A DNA stretch of 64,000 nt. Source: Photobacterium ganghwense (GTDB taxonomy: Bacteria; Pseudomonadota; Gammaproteobacteria; Enterobacterales; Vibrionaceae). Under the pieces are notes generated by a model. It saw only the letters and a program-made list of their open reading frames with translations. It did not search any database and was not told the origin of the DNA. Shown here in pieces: positions 7,575 through 16,590 of the stretch. Position numbers and translations under genes: made by a program. Location of the stretch: the NCBI RefSeq assembly GCF_003025595.1, contig NZ_PYMI01000004.1, forward strand, positions 248,001 through 312,000, read 5' to 3'. Position 1 is the stretch's first letter, and each line of letters opens with the position of its first letter.

Positions 7575-8699
7575 TCAGGCATACTGAGCCGTCAACTGCT
7601 TCCAGACTTTTCTTTGCATTTCCAGACGATACTTCATTTCACGGTATTGTTGAAGAAATTCAAAGCTCTCATACTGTTTCAGTAAATCATTTTTCTTCAG
7701 TTCCAGCATACGCTTCTTGGCACCGTAGTAGTCAGCAATTTTATGTAACAGAATTTCATATTCCTGATTCAGCATCTCAAGGCAGGCGTGACTATTCGGC
7801 ACCGCTTCCAATTTCTGCTGCAGGCGCTGTAACTGCATGGTGGCTTTGGCCTTTTCAATTCGATCTTCCGGACAAACTTTGAGGTTCTTTGCCATTCCCA
7901 TCCAAGCACAGGATTTGATCAGCCACTTCGTCGGATCGAACTGCCACCAACGAATGCCATTACGGTAATCGTATTCAAAAATATGATGGTAGTTGTGATA
8001 GCCCTCGCCAAACGTCAGCAACGCCAGAAAACCGTTGTCTCGGGCAGTATTTTTATCGGTATACGGCTGACTTCCCCAGATATGCGCCAGGGAGTTAATG
8101 AAGAAAGTGGTATGATGACTCAGCACAAGTCGGACTATACCCACCAGTAACAAAGCCCCCCAGATATCGCCATGCCATAAACCAAACAGCAGAGGAATAC
8201 CAAAGTTCGTCGCGACAGCCAGAGGCACGTAGTACTTGTGTTGCCACATAACGATTTTATCTTTCTGCAGATCACGGCAGTTGCTGTAATCGGAGTAGCG
8301 GTTCGCCTGGTATTCACGCAACATCCAGCCAATATGGCTGTAGAAAAAGCCCATTTTGGCAGAGTACGGATCTTTCTCGTTGTTATCGACATGACGATGG
8401 TGAATTCGGTGATCTGAAGACCAGTGAAGGATGCTGTTTTGCAATGCAAAGGCACCACCAACGGCAAAAATGAAGCGCATCACTGCGTTGGCTTCATAAG
8501 CTTTGTGCGACCACAAGCGATGGTAACCCGCCGTGATAGACATGCCGCAATAAGAAAAAGCCGCCAATAACATGGCCCATTGCGTCCAGTCGAAACCGAC
8601 GAAGTAAGCATATAACGGGGCGCCAATCACAGCGATCAGCAAGGTTGATGTAAAGATAAAAATATTCAGCCAAATCAGTGGCGGCTTTGAGGATGTCAT
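7575..8699 (-). CDS. Acyl-CoA/acyl-lipid desaturase (delta-9 type)
   Basis: 374 residues of the membrane fatty acid desaturase family, which inserts a double bond into acyl chains with a di-iron centre. All three histidine boxes are present: HRLWSH (about 60-65), HRIHHRH (about 97-103) and HNYHH (about 236-240). Hydrophobic segments lie near 9-52, 72-90 and 157-200. Beyond about residue 285 comes a charged coiled-coil tail (KAKATMQLQRLQQKLEAV and after), longer than the minimal desaturase. Monocistronic between terminators. A FabR-type palindrome 22 bp upstream overlaps the predicted transcription start, so repression in response to the unsaturated acyl pool is likely. Electron partners are not encoded nearby. 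Confidence 0.92.
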   Translation of the reverse strand: MTSSKPPLIWLNIFIFTSTLLIAVIGAPLYAYFVGFDWTQWAMLLAAFSYCGMSITAGYHRLWSHKAYEANAVMRFIFAVGGAFALQNSILHWSSDHRIHHRHVDNNEKDPYSAKMGFFYSHIGWMLREYQANRYSDYSNCRDLQKDKIVMWQHKYYVPLAVATNFGIPLLFGLWHGDIWGALLLVGIVRLVLSHHTTFFINSLAHIWGSQPYTDKNTARDNGFLALLTFGEGYHNYHHIFEYDYRNGIRWWQFDPTKWLIKSCAWMGMAKNLKVCPEDRIEKAKATMQLQRLQQKLEAVPNSHACLEMLNQEYEILLHKIADYYGAKKRMLELKKNDLLKQYESFEFLQQYREMKYRLEMQRKVWKQLTAQYA

Positions 8700-8720
8700 C
8701 CTGAAACCTATAGTCGTTGA

Positions 8721-8736
8721 GCGTACAAGTGTACGC
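8721..8736. promoter_or_regulatory. FabR-type operator at the desaturase promoter
   Basis: Perfect palindrome GCGTACA-AG-TGTACGC. It matches the core I recall for the FabR operator of E. coli fabA/fabB (GCGTACA...TGTACGC). It lies just downstream of the predicted -10 and covers the likely transcription start, the normal placement for a repressor. Confidence 0.72.
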
Positions 8737-8738
8737 CA

Positions 8739-8767
8739 AGACTAACTGCATACCGATTAACCGTCAA
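8739..8767 (-). promoter_or_regulatory. Predicted sigma-70 promoter of the desaturase
   Basis: On the minus strand TTGACG (8762-8767) is followed after 17 bp by TAGTCT (8739-8744). The operator palindrome begins immediately downstream. Confidence 0.6.
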
Positions 8768-8915
8768 TATGCTTTAGTTAAAGTTGCACAATGACATCCC
8801 ATTCCTGATCTGACGGACTAACTAAGAATCTGTGCTCAACAACAGCTTCATCGCAACGCTAGCAGAGCTTCACTCCCTGAACTGCGTTGCTTGCTCTTAT
8901 CTTCGAGGCAAGGGC

Positions 8916-9401
8916 TTACTTGATAAACTTAACGTGAGCTTCCATTTCTTCGCCGATCTCTTTTCGCATGTTCATCAGTTTAATGGCCGATTCCCGCAGG
9001 GCTTTATCTTCCGCGTTTTCCGGCTGCCACTCAGGAACTTCCGTCGGCTGACCCGCTTCATCCACAGCCACCATGACCATAATACAGTGCGTAGTCAGCT
9101 GATTTTCCAGTTCTTTCGGATCACATGCCTGCACATCAATCGCGATATGCATTGAGGTTTTCCCGGTATAAATGACTCTTGCCGTTACTTCTACCAGGTT
9201 CCCGACATGGATCGGCTTAACGAAACGGATACCGCCTGCGTAAGCTGTAATACAGTATTTGCCACTCCACCCGGCGGAACAGGCGTAAGCCGCAAGGTCG
9301 ATCCATTTCATCACGGCACCACCGTGCACTTTACCGCCAAAATTGACATCTCCCGGCTCGGCCAGAAAACGTAATGTCACTTCCCGTTGTTGCTTGCTCA
9401 T
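8916..9401 (-). CDS. Acyl-CoA thioesterase, hotdog fold (YciA-like)
   Basis: 161 residues. The hotdog signature VNFGGKVHGGAVMKWIDLAAY (about 19-39) carries the catalytic aspartate in the family pattern N-x-x-G-x-x-x-G-G-x-x-x-x-x-x-D. A substrate-facing strand GGIRFVKPIHVGNLVEVTA follows. The family hydrolyses acyl-CoA to free acid and CoA in the cytoplasm. It lies between the desaturase and a coiled-coil gene, each with its own terminator or spacer, so co-transcription is not implied. The C-terminal tail (KLMNMRKEIGEEMEAH) is helical and charged. Confidence 0.88.
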   Translation of the reverse strand: MSKQQREVTLRFLAEPGDVNFGGKVHGGAVMKWIDLAAYACSAGWSGKYCITAYAGGIRFVKPIHVGNLVEVTARVIYTGKTSMHIAIDVQACDPKELENQLTTHCIMVMVAVDEAGQPTEVPEWQPENAEDKALRESAIKLMNMRKEIGEEMEAHVKFIK

Positions 9402-9594
9402 TGACCACTACTCCTTTTTGCAACGGCTTCGATTGTGTTAACAACAGTGATAACAAAACACTCTGAATATTCCTATTAATAGTGAACGAGACAAATAAGG
9501 ATGCTGACGGCATCACATTTTTCTGTCTGCTTTCTCATGGCTAACTGAGCATCATCGTTCAAGCCATGCTTTGCCCTGACTTATTAGCCAAAAC

Positions 9595-9623
9595 GAAAAA
9601 AAGCGCCGCAGTGGGCGCTTTTT
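9595..9623 (-). terminator. Terminator of the coiled-coil gene
   Basis: Stem AAAAAGCGCC / GGCGCTTTTT with a 6-base loop, 29 bp beyond the stop at 9652. T-runs on both strands. Confidence 0.88.
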
Positions 9624-9651
9624 TATTTTGGCTATAGAGACTTACTTGAAA

Positions 9652-10314
9652 TCAGGCACCTGCGTTTTGTGCCTGTTTCACCTTCAGTGTTGCCAGTTCG
9701 GCGTTTAAGACTTCCAGGCGTTTTTCCAAATCAACCTGTTTGGTTTTAAGCTGGTTATTCTCTTGTTGGACTTCTGCTAGGCTCGCATCCTTGGTTTTAA
9801 TATCCTCATACAGAGTTTTACATTGCGCTTCAAACTCTTCACGTTCCGTTTTGACTTTACGCGCATTGCGTTGTGCCGTTGCTTTAGCTTTAACCGCCTT
9901 ATCAATATCGGCCAAGGCGATTTCCAACGTGTCATCACGCTCAGACAGCAGCTTTTCCATTTCAGCGAGCTGCGCTTTTAACGCTTCCTCTGCTTGCTTC
10001 TGCTCCTGACCAGAAACACCGGTGACGCGATTCCACTGCTCATGCGCCTGACGAGTCATCTGATCCAACACATCAAAAGGAAAATGCAACGATGGCTGTT
10101 CTTCCTTCTGCTGATAAAATTTTCGATCCATTTCTTCAAGAATTTTGAGTGTCTGCTGATAGCTCTGGTCCATCATCTGACGGGCATTCGACACCGCCGC
10201 AGCTTCCATAGCCTTACCAGCCACCATCATCCCCTGAAACTGTCTGAAGAGTTCTTCCGGTTGCGCTGCCTGTGTGAGTTTTACGAACGGGTGAGACTTA
10301 AAATCATATTCCAT
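9652..10314 (-). CDS. Coiled-coil protein, possibly phasin-like, unknown function
   Basis: About 220 residues starting MEYDFKSHPFVKL. The start is placed at the second ATG of an ATGATG pair, 7 bases after AGG; the frame extends further upstream but lacks support. Residues 1-60 are amphipathic helix (QPEELFRQFQGMMVAGKAMEAAAV), a little like phasins that coat polyester granules. Residues about 105-215 form a long, charged, heptad-like coiled coil (SERDDTLEIALADIDKAV, then LKTKQVDLEKRLEVLN). No membrane segment or enzyme motif. No polyhydroxyalkanoate synthesis genes are nearby, so the phasin idea is weak. Confidence 0.72.
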   Translation of the reverse strand: MEYDFKSHPFVKLTQAAQPEELFRQFQGMMVAGKAMEAAAVSNARQMMDQSYQQTLKILEEMDRKFYQQKEEQPSLHFPFDVLDQMTRQAHEQWNRVTGVSGQEQKQAEEALKAQLAEMEKLLSERDDTLEIALADIDKAVKAKATAQRNARKVKTEREEFEAQCKTLYEDIKTKDASLAEVQQENNQLKTKQVDLEKRLEVLNAELATLKVKQAQNAGA

Positions 10315-10582
10315 CATGTTACCTGCCATGCATTTGCTAACAATTGCCAAAAAGAATAAGCCCAAACACATCTATTCTTATATCAAATCATTCAAGCTTT
10401 ACGCATTATCTTTCATAAAATTTGAACCCAATTCGATGTATGTTCAGGTTAACCGCATAGCATGACATTTTTTATGTCACCTCAAACAGATTCAAAGTGG
10501 GTGTCATCTGTTTGAGATAAATCACCTTTAAGTTGGGAGGAGTCTGTTACATAGCAAGTTCTGCACCCACATCAGGAAATGA

Positions 10583-11431
10583 ATGAAACCTCTTAAACGT
10601 TATCAATATGAGCGTTACGCCATCTTGTGTCAGCTTGCCTACCCCACCACCTTTAATCACACGCAATACGGTTTTTCCCCGGAAGGACGCCATGAAATCA
10701 CTGACCGCTGGGGGCGTACAATCATTCGAGTGCTTTGGGGGGAACACCCGGAGATTGTGGTGGTCTTTAAAGGTTCTCAAAGTATCTGGGACTGGCTAGT
10801 TAACCTGGCATTTTTACCCAAGCAATTACCCTATGGGCAGAAACGCTGCCATGTTCACTGGGGCTACTACAAATTGCTGGAGCAAAAAAGTCAGCTACCG
10901 CCAGCTGCTGCTGACCCGTTTGTCACTGACAGTATGAATGTGGAATTCCAGCAATCTCAGGAAAGGCAACGCGATTTTGCCAGCAAAACCATTTATGAGC
11001 AGATTGAGTCTGTGCTTGAACCTCTGCTGGCACAGGGAAAACGAGTGGCATTTACCGGACATTCTTCCGGTGGCGCGATGGCCATTCTGGTTGCGCACCG
11101 CCTGTATCAGCGTTACCCGCACGCCATTAAGCGCATTGTGACATTTGGTCAACCCGCTGCTGGCTTCTGGAATTTCAGAAAGCACTACCCGCTGGAGCAG
11201 AGAACATACCGTATTTGCTGCGATTTAGACGTTGTTACCTTTCTGCCACCCGTGCCACTGATGTTCTGGCATGTTGGTAAATTACTGTGGCTTCATAATG
11301 GCAAAATTTATGAGGATACGCCGACGTATCAACGATTATACCGCTCTTTGGTCAGCTGGATTTTGCGCCCCATCACCTACCACTACATGAACAAATACAT
11401 CAGAAACAAAGACTTTTTTGATAAACATTAA
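10583..11431 (+). CDS. Class 3 lipase-like alpha/beta hydrolase
   Basis: 282 residues. The nucleophile elbow GHSSGGAM is preceded by a strand (KRVAFT), and IKRIVTFGQPAAGF follows, the usual class 3 lipase pattern. The candidate catalytic Asp is in CCDLDVVTFLPP and the His is in LLWLHNGKIYED. The N-terminus (ILCQLAYP...VVVFKGSQSIWDWLVNL) also fits the lipase_3 fold. No signal peptide is seen, so it is probably cytoplasmic or membrane-associated through a basic, aromatic C-terminus. AGGA stands 5 bases before the ATG. Monocistronic. The substrate is unknown. Confidence 0.85.
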   Translation: MKPLKRYQYERYAILCQLAYPTTFNHTQYGFSPEGRHEITDRWGRTIIRVLWGEHPEIVVVFKGSQSIWDWLVNLAFLPKQLPYGQKRCHVHWGYYKLLEQKSQLPPAAADPFVTDSMNVEFQQSQERQRDFASKTIYEQIESVLEPLLAQGKRVAFTGHSSGGAMAILVAHRLYQRYPHAIKRIVTFGQPAAGFWNFRKHYPLEQRTYRICCDLDVVTFLPPVPLMFWHVGKLLWLHNGKIYEDTPTYQRLYRSLVSWILRPITYHYMNKYIRNKDFFDKH

Positions 11432-11608
11432 ACTCCGGGGCTAGCAGTTTGATTTCCCCCCCCGATACCTTTCACCAAGTAAGAAAGTCATTGGTAGCAA
11501 CGCTTATTTTTGAGTTTTCACACCGTTTCGGGTTTGCCGCCAGGTATCCGTCATCAGACAAAAACGGTATAGTGCCTCCCCCTTAATTTCACGGCTCTTA
11601 ACCTTGCT

Positions 11609-12337
11609 ATGTCTGCTGAACACCACACTTTTGCCGATATCATCCGCTCCCGCCGCTCAGTTCGTAAATACGATGAGGCCGCAGAATTTGACCATGATGT
11701 GGTCACGCGATCGTTGGAGCTTGCTACACTGTCACCTAACAGTTCCAATATGCAGTTATGGGAATTCCACAGAGTCATTAATGCGGATAAAAAGGCAAAA
11801 CTGGCGCATTATTGTATGGGGCAGAATGCTGCGAAAACAGCCAACGAGTTGGTCCTCTTTGTGGTCACCCCTTACAAATGGAAGCAGCAAGCGGAAATAA
11901 ACGCGGCTACTATCCGGGAAGCCTTCTCCGACCGTGAAGATGAAACGGCAAAACGCGCACTACGCTACTATGAGAAACTCATCCCGTTTCTGTACAACAA
12001 TGATCGATTCGGGCTGTTCGGACTGGGTCGAAAAGTTCTGAGCTGTTACATGGGCTTGAGAAAACCGATGGTAAGAGAGGTCAGTAAAGCGGATTTACGG
12101 GTTTGCCTGCACAAGAGCACTTCGCTGGCAGCGATGACTTTTATGACAGCCATGCGTGCAGAAGGTTATGACACCTGTCCGATGGAAGGGTTTGATTCTA
12201 AGCGCATAAAAGCGCTGTTAGGGCTGCCAAAACAAGCAGAAATCACCATGATCGTCAGCTGTGGCAAGCGTGCTGAAGATGGGATTTATAGTGAAAGACA
12301 CCGGGTAAACAACAATGACGTCATTTTTAGTCATTAA
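11609..12337 (+). CDS. Nitroreductase-family flavoprotein
   Basis: 242 residues. The FMN phosphate-binding N-terminus (ADIIRSRRSVRKYDE) and the following LELATLSPNSSNMQLWEFH are typical of the nitroreductase fold. The C-terminal part has LAAMTFMTAMRAEGYDTCPMEGFD and VSCGKRAEDG. Such enzymes reduce nitro-aromatics, quinones or enoates with NAD(P)H. The segment about 95-165 is longer and more charged than in the shortest family members. A TATAGT -10-like box lies at 11568-11573. No partner gene is evident. Confidence 0.88.
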   Translation: MSAEHHTFADIIRSRRSVRKYDEAAEFDHDVVTRSLELATLSPNSSNMQLWEFHRVINADKKAKLAHYCMGQNAAKTANELVLFVVTPYKWKQQAEINAATIREAFSDREDETAKRALRYYEKLIPFLYNNDRFGLFGLGRKVLSCYMGLRKPMVREVSKADLRVCLHKSTSLAAMTFMTAMRAEGYDTCPMEGFDSKRIKALLGLPKQAEITMIVSCGKRAEDGIYSERHRVNNNDVIFSH

Positions 12338-12356
12338 TTGAGCAATTAACCCCATT

Positions 12357-12394
12357 CCCATACCTTAACCGGATTAATTACGGTAAGGTGTGGG
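12357..12394. terminator. Hairpin after the nitroreductase gene
   Basis: Arms CCCATACCTTAACCG and CGGTAAGGTGTGGG pair with one bulged A and one wobble, loop of 9 bases. There is no T-run on the plus strand, so this could be a rho-dependent end or a 5' UTR structure of the next gene. Confidence 0.5.
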
Positions 12395-12427
12395 GAAATA
12401 AGTAAAAACACAGGGGCAGAAATACTG

Positions 12428-12922
12428 ATGGAAGCACTCATCGCAAAGAAAAATCACTGGATGGACAGCCACATCACCGAAGCCGAATTTCCCACGCCGG
12501 AAAGTGAACAGGGTCTCGCGTTGTATCAGGCAAAGCAAACCAGTTTGACCGCAACTTCCGCTTCACATGCCAGTTACGAACCGTCTGCCCTGTCAATCTA
12601 TCCTGTTGACTGCCACCCTCTCACCATCCGCTATGCCGTCGTATACGCCAGCCAATGGGATGATCAGGATGAACATAGCGCCGTTGTGGAATATCTTACG
12701 CAAATCATGTTTGAACCGGACTCTCCCGCCCAGTTATTTGTCGGATTTTTTAAAGGTAAGCCCGCTGCATGCGGAATGTTGTACCACGATCCTGAACTCG
12801 GTACCCTGGTCAGCGACATTGCAGCGTTGCCGGTTCCGGCGCAGGACGCTTTATGCCAGGAAATGCGTGACGCTTTGATCGCCAGAGCCGAGGCTGACTC
12901 CCCACTGTTCGAGATGCAATAA
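12428..12922 (+). CDS. Unknown protein, possible GNAT-like fold
   Basis: 164 residues, soluble and acidic. The segment LFVGFFKGKPAACGMLYHDPELGTLVSDIAAL resembles the beta4/beta5 strands of acetyltransferases, and the helix after it (AQDALCQEMRDALIARA) sits where the GNAT acetyl-CoA helix would be. A clear Q-x-x-G-x-G/A loop is missing, so this is a tentative fold guess. AGGGG occurs 10-14 bases before the ATG. Stand-alone between the nitroreductase and H-NOX genes. Confidence 0.68.
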   Translation: MEALIAKKNHWMDSHITEAEFPTPESEQGLALYQAKQTSLTATSASHASYEPSALSIYPVDCHPLTIRYAVVYASQWDDQDEHSAVVEYLTQIMFEPDSPAQLFVGFFKGKPAACGMLYHDPELGTLVSDIAALPVPAQDALCQEMRDALIARAEADSPLFEMQ

Positions 12923-13089
12923 TCCCAACCGCTTTCTTTCACATTTTCATTGCATAAATCTACCCCATTCGGGTAAGTCTTCATCATCAACGCGATGCGA
13001 CAAAGGTTTGTAATCACTTAGAAATTTTTGACCATCGCTCGTTCCTTTCCCATACTTCAGACAGGAGTATTATGTCTGTCAGGGGTAAA

Positions 13090-13629
13090 ATGAAAGGAAT
13101 CATTTTTACTGAATTTCTGGATATTGTTGAGCATCAGTTTGGCCTTCAGGTCTGTCAGCAAATGCTGGACGATGCCGGCGATCAGGGAAGTTATACCAGT
13201 GTCGGTAGTTATGACCACCGGGAACTGGTCAGGCTAATAAGCAGCCTGAGTGCCATCACCGGACACTCAGTAGCTTCATTACAGGAGCGGTTTGGCGAAG
13301 CCGTTTTTCCTCGCCTGCTCAGTAATCTGCCAGAAATGCCCGCCGAACAATACCACACCCTCAGTTTCATCAACCGGGTTGAGGCCCACATCCACACCGA
13401 AGTCAAAAAACTCTATCCTGATGCTAATCCGCCAAAGTTTGATTTTCTGTCTCAGACAGAATCGACCCTCATCATGGACTACAAGTCAGCGCGTTGCATG
13501 GGCCACGTCTGTCTCGGGCTGATTAAAGGCTGTGCCGTTCATTTTGGTGACCGCATCGCTATCGAGATGATGCCGGTATCAGGGCAGCAGGATCATGTCC
13601 GTTTCAAAGTGGAGCGGCTCACGGAGTGA
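13090..13629 (+). CDS. H-NOX heme nitric-oxide sensor
   Basis: Starting at 13090 (MKGIIFTEFLDIVE) gives the standard H-NOX opening and puts the proximal histidine exactly at 102 and the YxSxR heme-propionate motif at Y131-S133-R135 (YKSAR). An upstream in-frame ATG at 13072 would add six residues. Both starts have a usable ribosome site (AGGGG or AGGAG). About 179 residues. The protein binds heme and senses NO, controlling a partner kinase. It lies directly upstream of a hybrid histidine kinase, the common H-NOX/HnoK arrangement in Vibrio and Shewanella that feeds biofilm, c-di-GMP or quorum-sensing outputs. Confidence 0.94.
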   Translation: MKGIIFTEFLDIVEHQFGLQVCQQMLDDAGDQGSYTSVGSYDHRELVRLISSLSAITGHSVASLQERFGEAVFPRLLSNLPEMPAEQYHTLSFINRVEAHIHTEVKKLYPDANPPKFDFLSQTESTLIMDYKSARCMGHVCLGLIKGCAVHFGDRIAIEMMPVSGQQDHVRFKVERLTE

Positions 13630-13631
13630 CT

Positions 13632-15347
13632 ATGGATTTGCACCAACACATTGCCCTCCTTGAAAAGAAAGTGGAGCGAGAGCGTGAAGCCAGACGAACC
13701 GCCGAGAAGTTACTGGAAGCAAAAAGTCGGGAGCTGTTTAACGCCAATTTACTCGTTCAAAAGAGTCTGGACAAACTCGAAGCCCGGGCGGAAAGTGATT
13801 CGGAACTCCTGGCTTATCAAATGCGGATTGAAAAGCAGCTGCTGGAATTTGGCCGCAAGTTTCTCAAGCATCCCCCGAATGAAGCCCTGTTTCAGGCGCT
13901 GGCTGATGCGTTAGTCGATAATCATACTATTCGCGCCTGCGGGTTATACCTCCGCTGTGAGTTGGATAAGGGACTCAATGTCAGTTATACCTCCGGACGA
14001 CAACAGAAATGGACCAGCCCTGACACCCTGCACCTGAATGGCGATTACTGGGATGCCAAAGACGGCACGTTATGGTTGTCCTTGTCTAACCACGCGGTCG
14101 ACGGTTTTTTTGTCACCCGCATCAATACCCTGCCGGAATGGTCTCAAACCATTCAGCAACATATGCACCTTTTTGGGGAGATGCTTCGTTCATCGATTGA
14201 CCGTCAACTCAAGCTGGAGGAAGCCATACGTGCCAGACAACAGGCAGAAGCATCCGAGAAATCCACCCGAGATTTTCTTGCCATGATCAACCATGAACTG
14301 CGAACGCCGCTCAATGGCCTGCTCGGCTCTGCTGAATTGCTTGCCGACACCTCGCTCGATCAGCACCAGCACCGTTTGCTCAGTACACTGAACCATTCCG
14401 GGGAGCTGTTACGAGCCATCATCAATGACCTGCTGGATTACAGTAAGATCAACGCCGGTATGCTGGAACTCGCCAACAAGCCATTTGATAGTCACAATCT
14501 GGCAACGGTGTTAAACGATATTTTTCAGCACCGAGCCAATGAAAAACAACTGGCCCTGAACATACACTGTCAACCAGACACCCCCCGATGGCTGATCGGG
14601 GACGAAGACAGGATTAAGCAGATTTACGTCAATCTTATCGGCAACGCGATTAAGTTTACCCAGAAAGGAGCTGTCAACGCTGAGCTATGCTGGCGAGATA
14701 ACGCCTTGTCATTCTCAGTAACAGATACCGGTTGCGGCATTCCTGTGGCCAGCCAGCAGGATTTGTTTGAGCCGTTTACTCAGGTCGATAATTCAAGTCA
14801 GCGAAATCATGAAGGGACAGGACTGGGGCTGGCAATCTGCAAAAAACTCACGGAACAGATGAACGGCGCTATTGGGGTGAACAGTCAGGAGAACGCCGGA
14901 GCCACATTCACAGTTGCCCTCCCCCTGGAACCACATCATGCCGATAATACCACCAATCTAATTTCTCCGGATTTGCCAGGGCCAATTGATGCGCTTCGGG
15001 TACTGGTTGTCGAAGATCTGAAAACCAACCAAATGATTATTACACTCATGATGAGTAAATTTGGCATTCAGCCAGTCATTGCTGAGAATGGTCAGCAAGC
15101 GCTGGACATACTGAAGAACTCTGAATTTGACATCATTCTGATGGATTGCCGAATGCCCATCATGGATGGATACACCACAACAGAAAAACTACGAAAATCC
15201 GGTTACCGAAAACCGATTGTCGCGTTGACCGCCGGCACAACCACAGCGGAACGAGAAGACTGTTTTGCCTGTGGCATGGACGATATTCTGTGCAAGCCCT
15301 ATCAGGCTTCAGAACTCAGAGAAATGCTGGAAAAATGGGGCGCCTGA
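13632..15347 (+). CDS. Hybrid histidine kinase partner of H-NOX (HnoK/HqsK-like)
   Basis: 571 residues from the ATG at 13632, 5 bases after GGAG; an in-frame GTG at 13626 overlaps the H-NOX stop. Order: N-terminal coiled coil (about 5-75), a soluble sensor or linker region (75-190) with no membrane helices, HisKA (H221 in INHELRTP), HATPase (N-box NLIGNAIKFT, DTGCGIP, GTGLGLAI) and a C-terminal receiver (acid pair E461/D462, phospho-acceptor D505 in LMDCRMP, K555). All catalytic residues are present. The H-NOX NO/heme state would control autophosphorylation, and the receiver implies onward transfer through an unlinked Hpt protein. No output gene is adjacent. Confidence 0.93.
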   Translation: MDLHQHIALLEKKVEREREARRTAEKLLEAKSRELFNANLLVQKSLDKLEARAESDSELLAYQMRIEKQLLEFGRKFLKHPPNEALFQALADALVDNHTIRACGLYLRCELDKGLNVSYTSGRQQKWTSPDTLHLNGDYWDAKDGTLWLSLSNHAVDGFFVTRINTLPEWSQTIQQHMHLFGEMLRSSIDRQLKLEEAIRARQQAEASEKSTRDFLAMINHELRTPLNGLLGSAELLADTSLDQHQHRLLSTLNHSGELLRAIINDLLDYSKINAGMLELANKPFDSHNLATVLNDIFQHRANEKQLALNIHCQPDTPRWLIGDEDRIKQIYVNLIGNAIKFTQKGAVNAELCWRDNALSFSVTDTGCGIPVASQQDLFEPFTQVDNSSQRNHEGTGLGLAICKKLTEQMNGAIGVNSQENAGATFTVALPLEPHHADNTTNLISPDLPGPIDALRVLVVEDLKTNQMIITLMMSKFGIQPVIAENGQQALDILKNSEFDIILMDCRMPIMDGYTTTEKLRKSGYRKPIVALTAGTTTAEREDCFACGMDDILCKPYQASELREMLEKWGA

Positions 15348-15407
15348 TGTGCGCCCCATGTGATTAGCTATCGTGTCTGACCGTGCTCAACGGTCGGTAC
15401 TACCGTT
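15337..15407 (+). terminator. Two hairpins at the end of the H-NOX operon
   Basis: GGGGCGC / GCGCCCC (15337-15357) overlaps the kinase stop. AACGGT / ACCGTT (15389-15407) ends in a short T-run. Together they probably end the H-NOX transcript facing the convergent aminotransferase. Confidence 0.5.
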
Positions 15408-15408
15408 T

Positions 15409-16590
15409 TCAGGCAGAAACCGTCAGCAAAGCTTTCGCCACGTAATCAAGCTGATTTTCCTGCAAGCCCGCGATGTTTATACGGCCATCGCCTACAGCAT
15501 AAATGGCAAACTCATCCCGCAGTCGACCAATCTGCTCCGGGCTTAGCCCTGTCACAGAGAACATCCCTTTATGCAGACAGATAAAATCAAACTGCTCCGA
15601 GCCCTGCGCCCGTACGGCTTCAACCAGACCATGACGCAGTGATACTAAACGCTGTTGCATTTCAGACAGTTCCTGCTTCCAGACTTTCGTCAGTGCGGCA
15701 TCATTAAGAACGGTTGCCACCAACGCAGCACCATGATCCGGTGGCATAGTGTAAGAAGAGCGAGCAAGGTTCAAAATACGGCCTTTCGCTTTGTTGGCTT
15801 GTTGCAAGGAATCGCTGACCACAATCGCTGCACCAGTACGCTCACGGTACAAACCGAAGTTTTTAGAACAGGACGTTGCGATCACCATTTCTTCAACGTT
15901 ATTAGCCAGATGCTGCAGACCTGCAGCATCCTGCTCCAACCCGTCACCGAACCCCTGATACGCGATATCGACAAATGGCAGGAAACCATTCTTATTCGCC
16001 AGATCGGTAATAGCCTGCCAGTCCGCGAAGGATATATCTGCGCCGGTCGGGTTGTGGCAACAGCCATGCAGCAGAACGACATCTTTCGGACCAGCTTTAG
16101 CCAGCTCAGCCAGCATTGCGTCACTGTCCACCTGTTTGGTTTCAGGATTAAAATACGGATAAAAACGTACTTTCAGGCCAGCAGCTTCCATCACAGGCTT
16201 GTGGTTAACGTAACTTGGATTCGTGATCCAGACCGTTGTATCAGGCTGCGCCAGATGCATCAGATCCGCCAGCATACGCAGTGCGCCGCTGGCACCCGGC
16301 GTTTGAACTGCAGCTGAACGCGAATGTGCCGATGTACCAGTTAACAACAAATCCATCATTGACTGGTTAAAAGGTTCACTGCCAGCCAGCCCAACATAGG
16401 CTTTGGTTGTCTGGTTTGCGACAACCTGTTGCTGCGCCAATTGCACAGCTTGCATGATAGGGGTCTGCCCCTGATTATTTCGGTAAACCCCAATACCCAA
16501 ATCGACTTTTTCTTCACGCGGGTCTTCACGAAAAGCCAGTGTCAGGGAAAGTATCGGGTCCGGTTGTGCTTCGGCTAGCTGCTTAAACAT
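15409..16590 (-). CDS. Aspartate/aromatic amino acid aminotransferase, class I
   Basis: 393 residues, the normal length for AspC/TyrB. Opens MFKQLAEAQPDPILSL as in AspC-type enzymes. The PLP lysine is in SCSKNFGLYRERTG, the phosphate-binding region follows, and the substrate-side arginine is in the GDGRINIAGL stretch. HGCCHNPTG is the conserved cofactor-contact motif. It transfers amino groups between 2-oxoglutarate and aspartate or aromatic amino acids in the cytoplasm. The sequence does not distinguish AspC from TyrB preference. Stand-alone and convergent with the H-NOX operon. Confidence 0.92.
   Translation of the reverse strand: MFKQLAEAQPDPILSLTLAFREDPREEKVDLGIGVYRNNQGQTPIMQAVQLAQQQVVANQTTKAYVGLAGSEPFNQSMMDLLLTGTSAHSRSAAVQTPGASGALRMLADLMHLAQPDTTVWITNPSYVNHKPVMEAAGLKVRFYPYFNPETKQVDSDAMLAELAKAGPKDVVLLHGCCHNPTGADISFADWQAITDLANKNGFLPFVDIAYQGFGDGLEQDAAGLQHLANNVEEMVIATSCSKNFGLYRERTGAAIVVSDSLQQANKAKGRILNLARSSYTMPPDHGAALVATVLNDAALTKVWKQELSEMQQRLVSLRHGLVEAVRAQGSEQFDFICLHKGMFSVTGLSPEQIGRLRDEFAIYAVGDGRINIAGLQENQLDYVAKALLTVSA

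Noticed and set aside
10314..10371. N-terminal hydrophobic extension of the coiled-coil protein
   Set aside because: It looks like a signal anchor but has no ribosome site, while the ATG pair at 10312-10317 has AGG correctly spaced.
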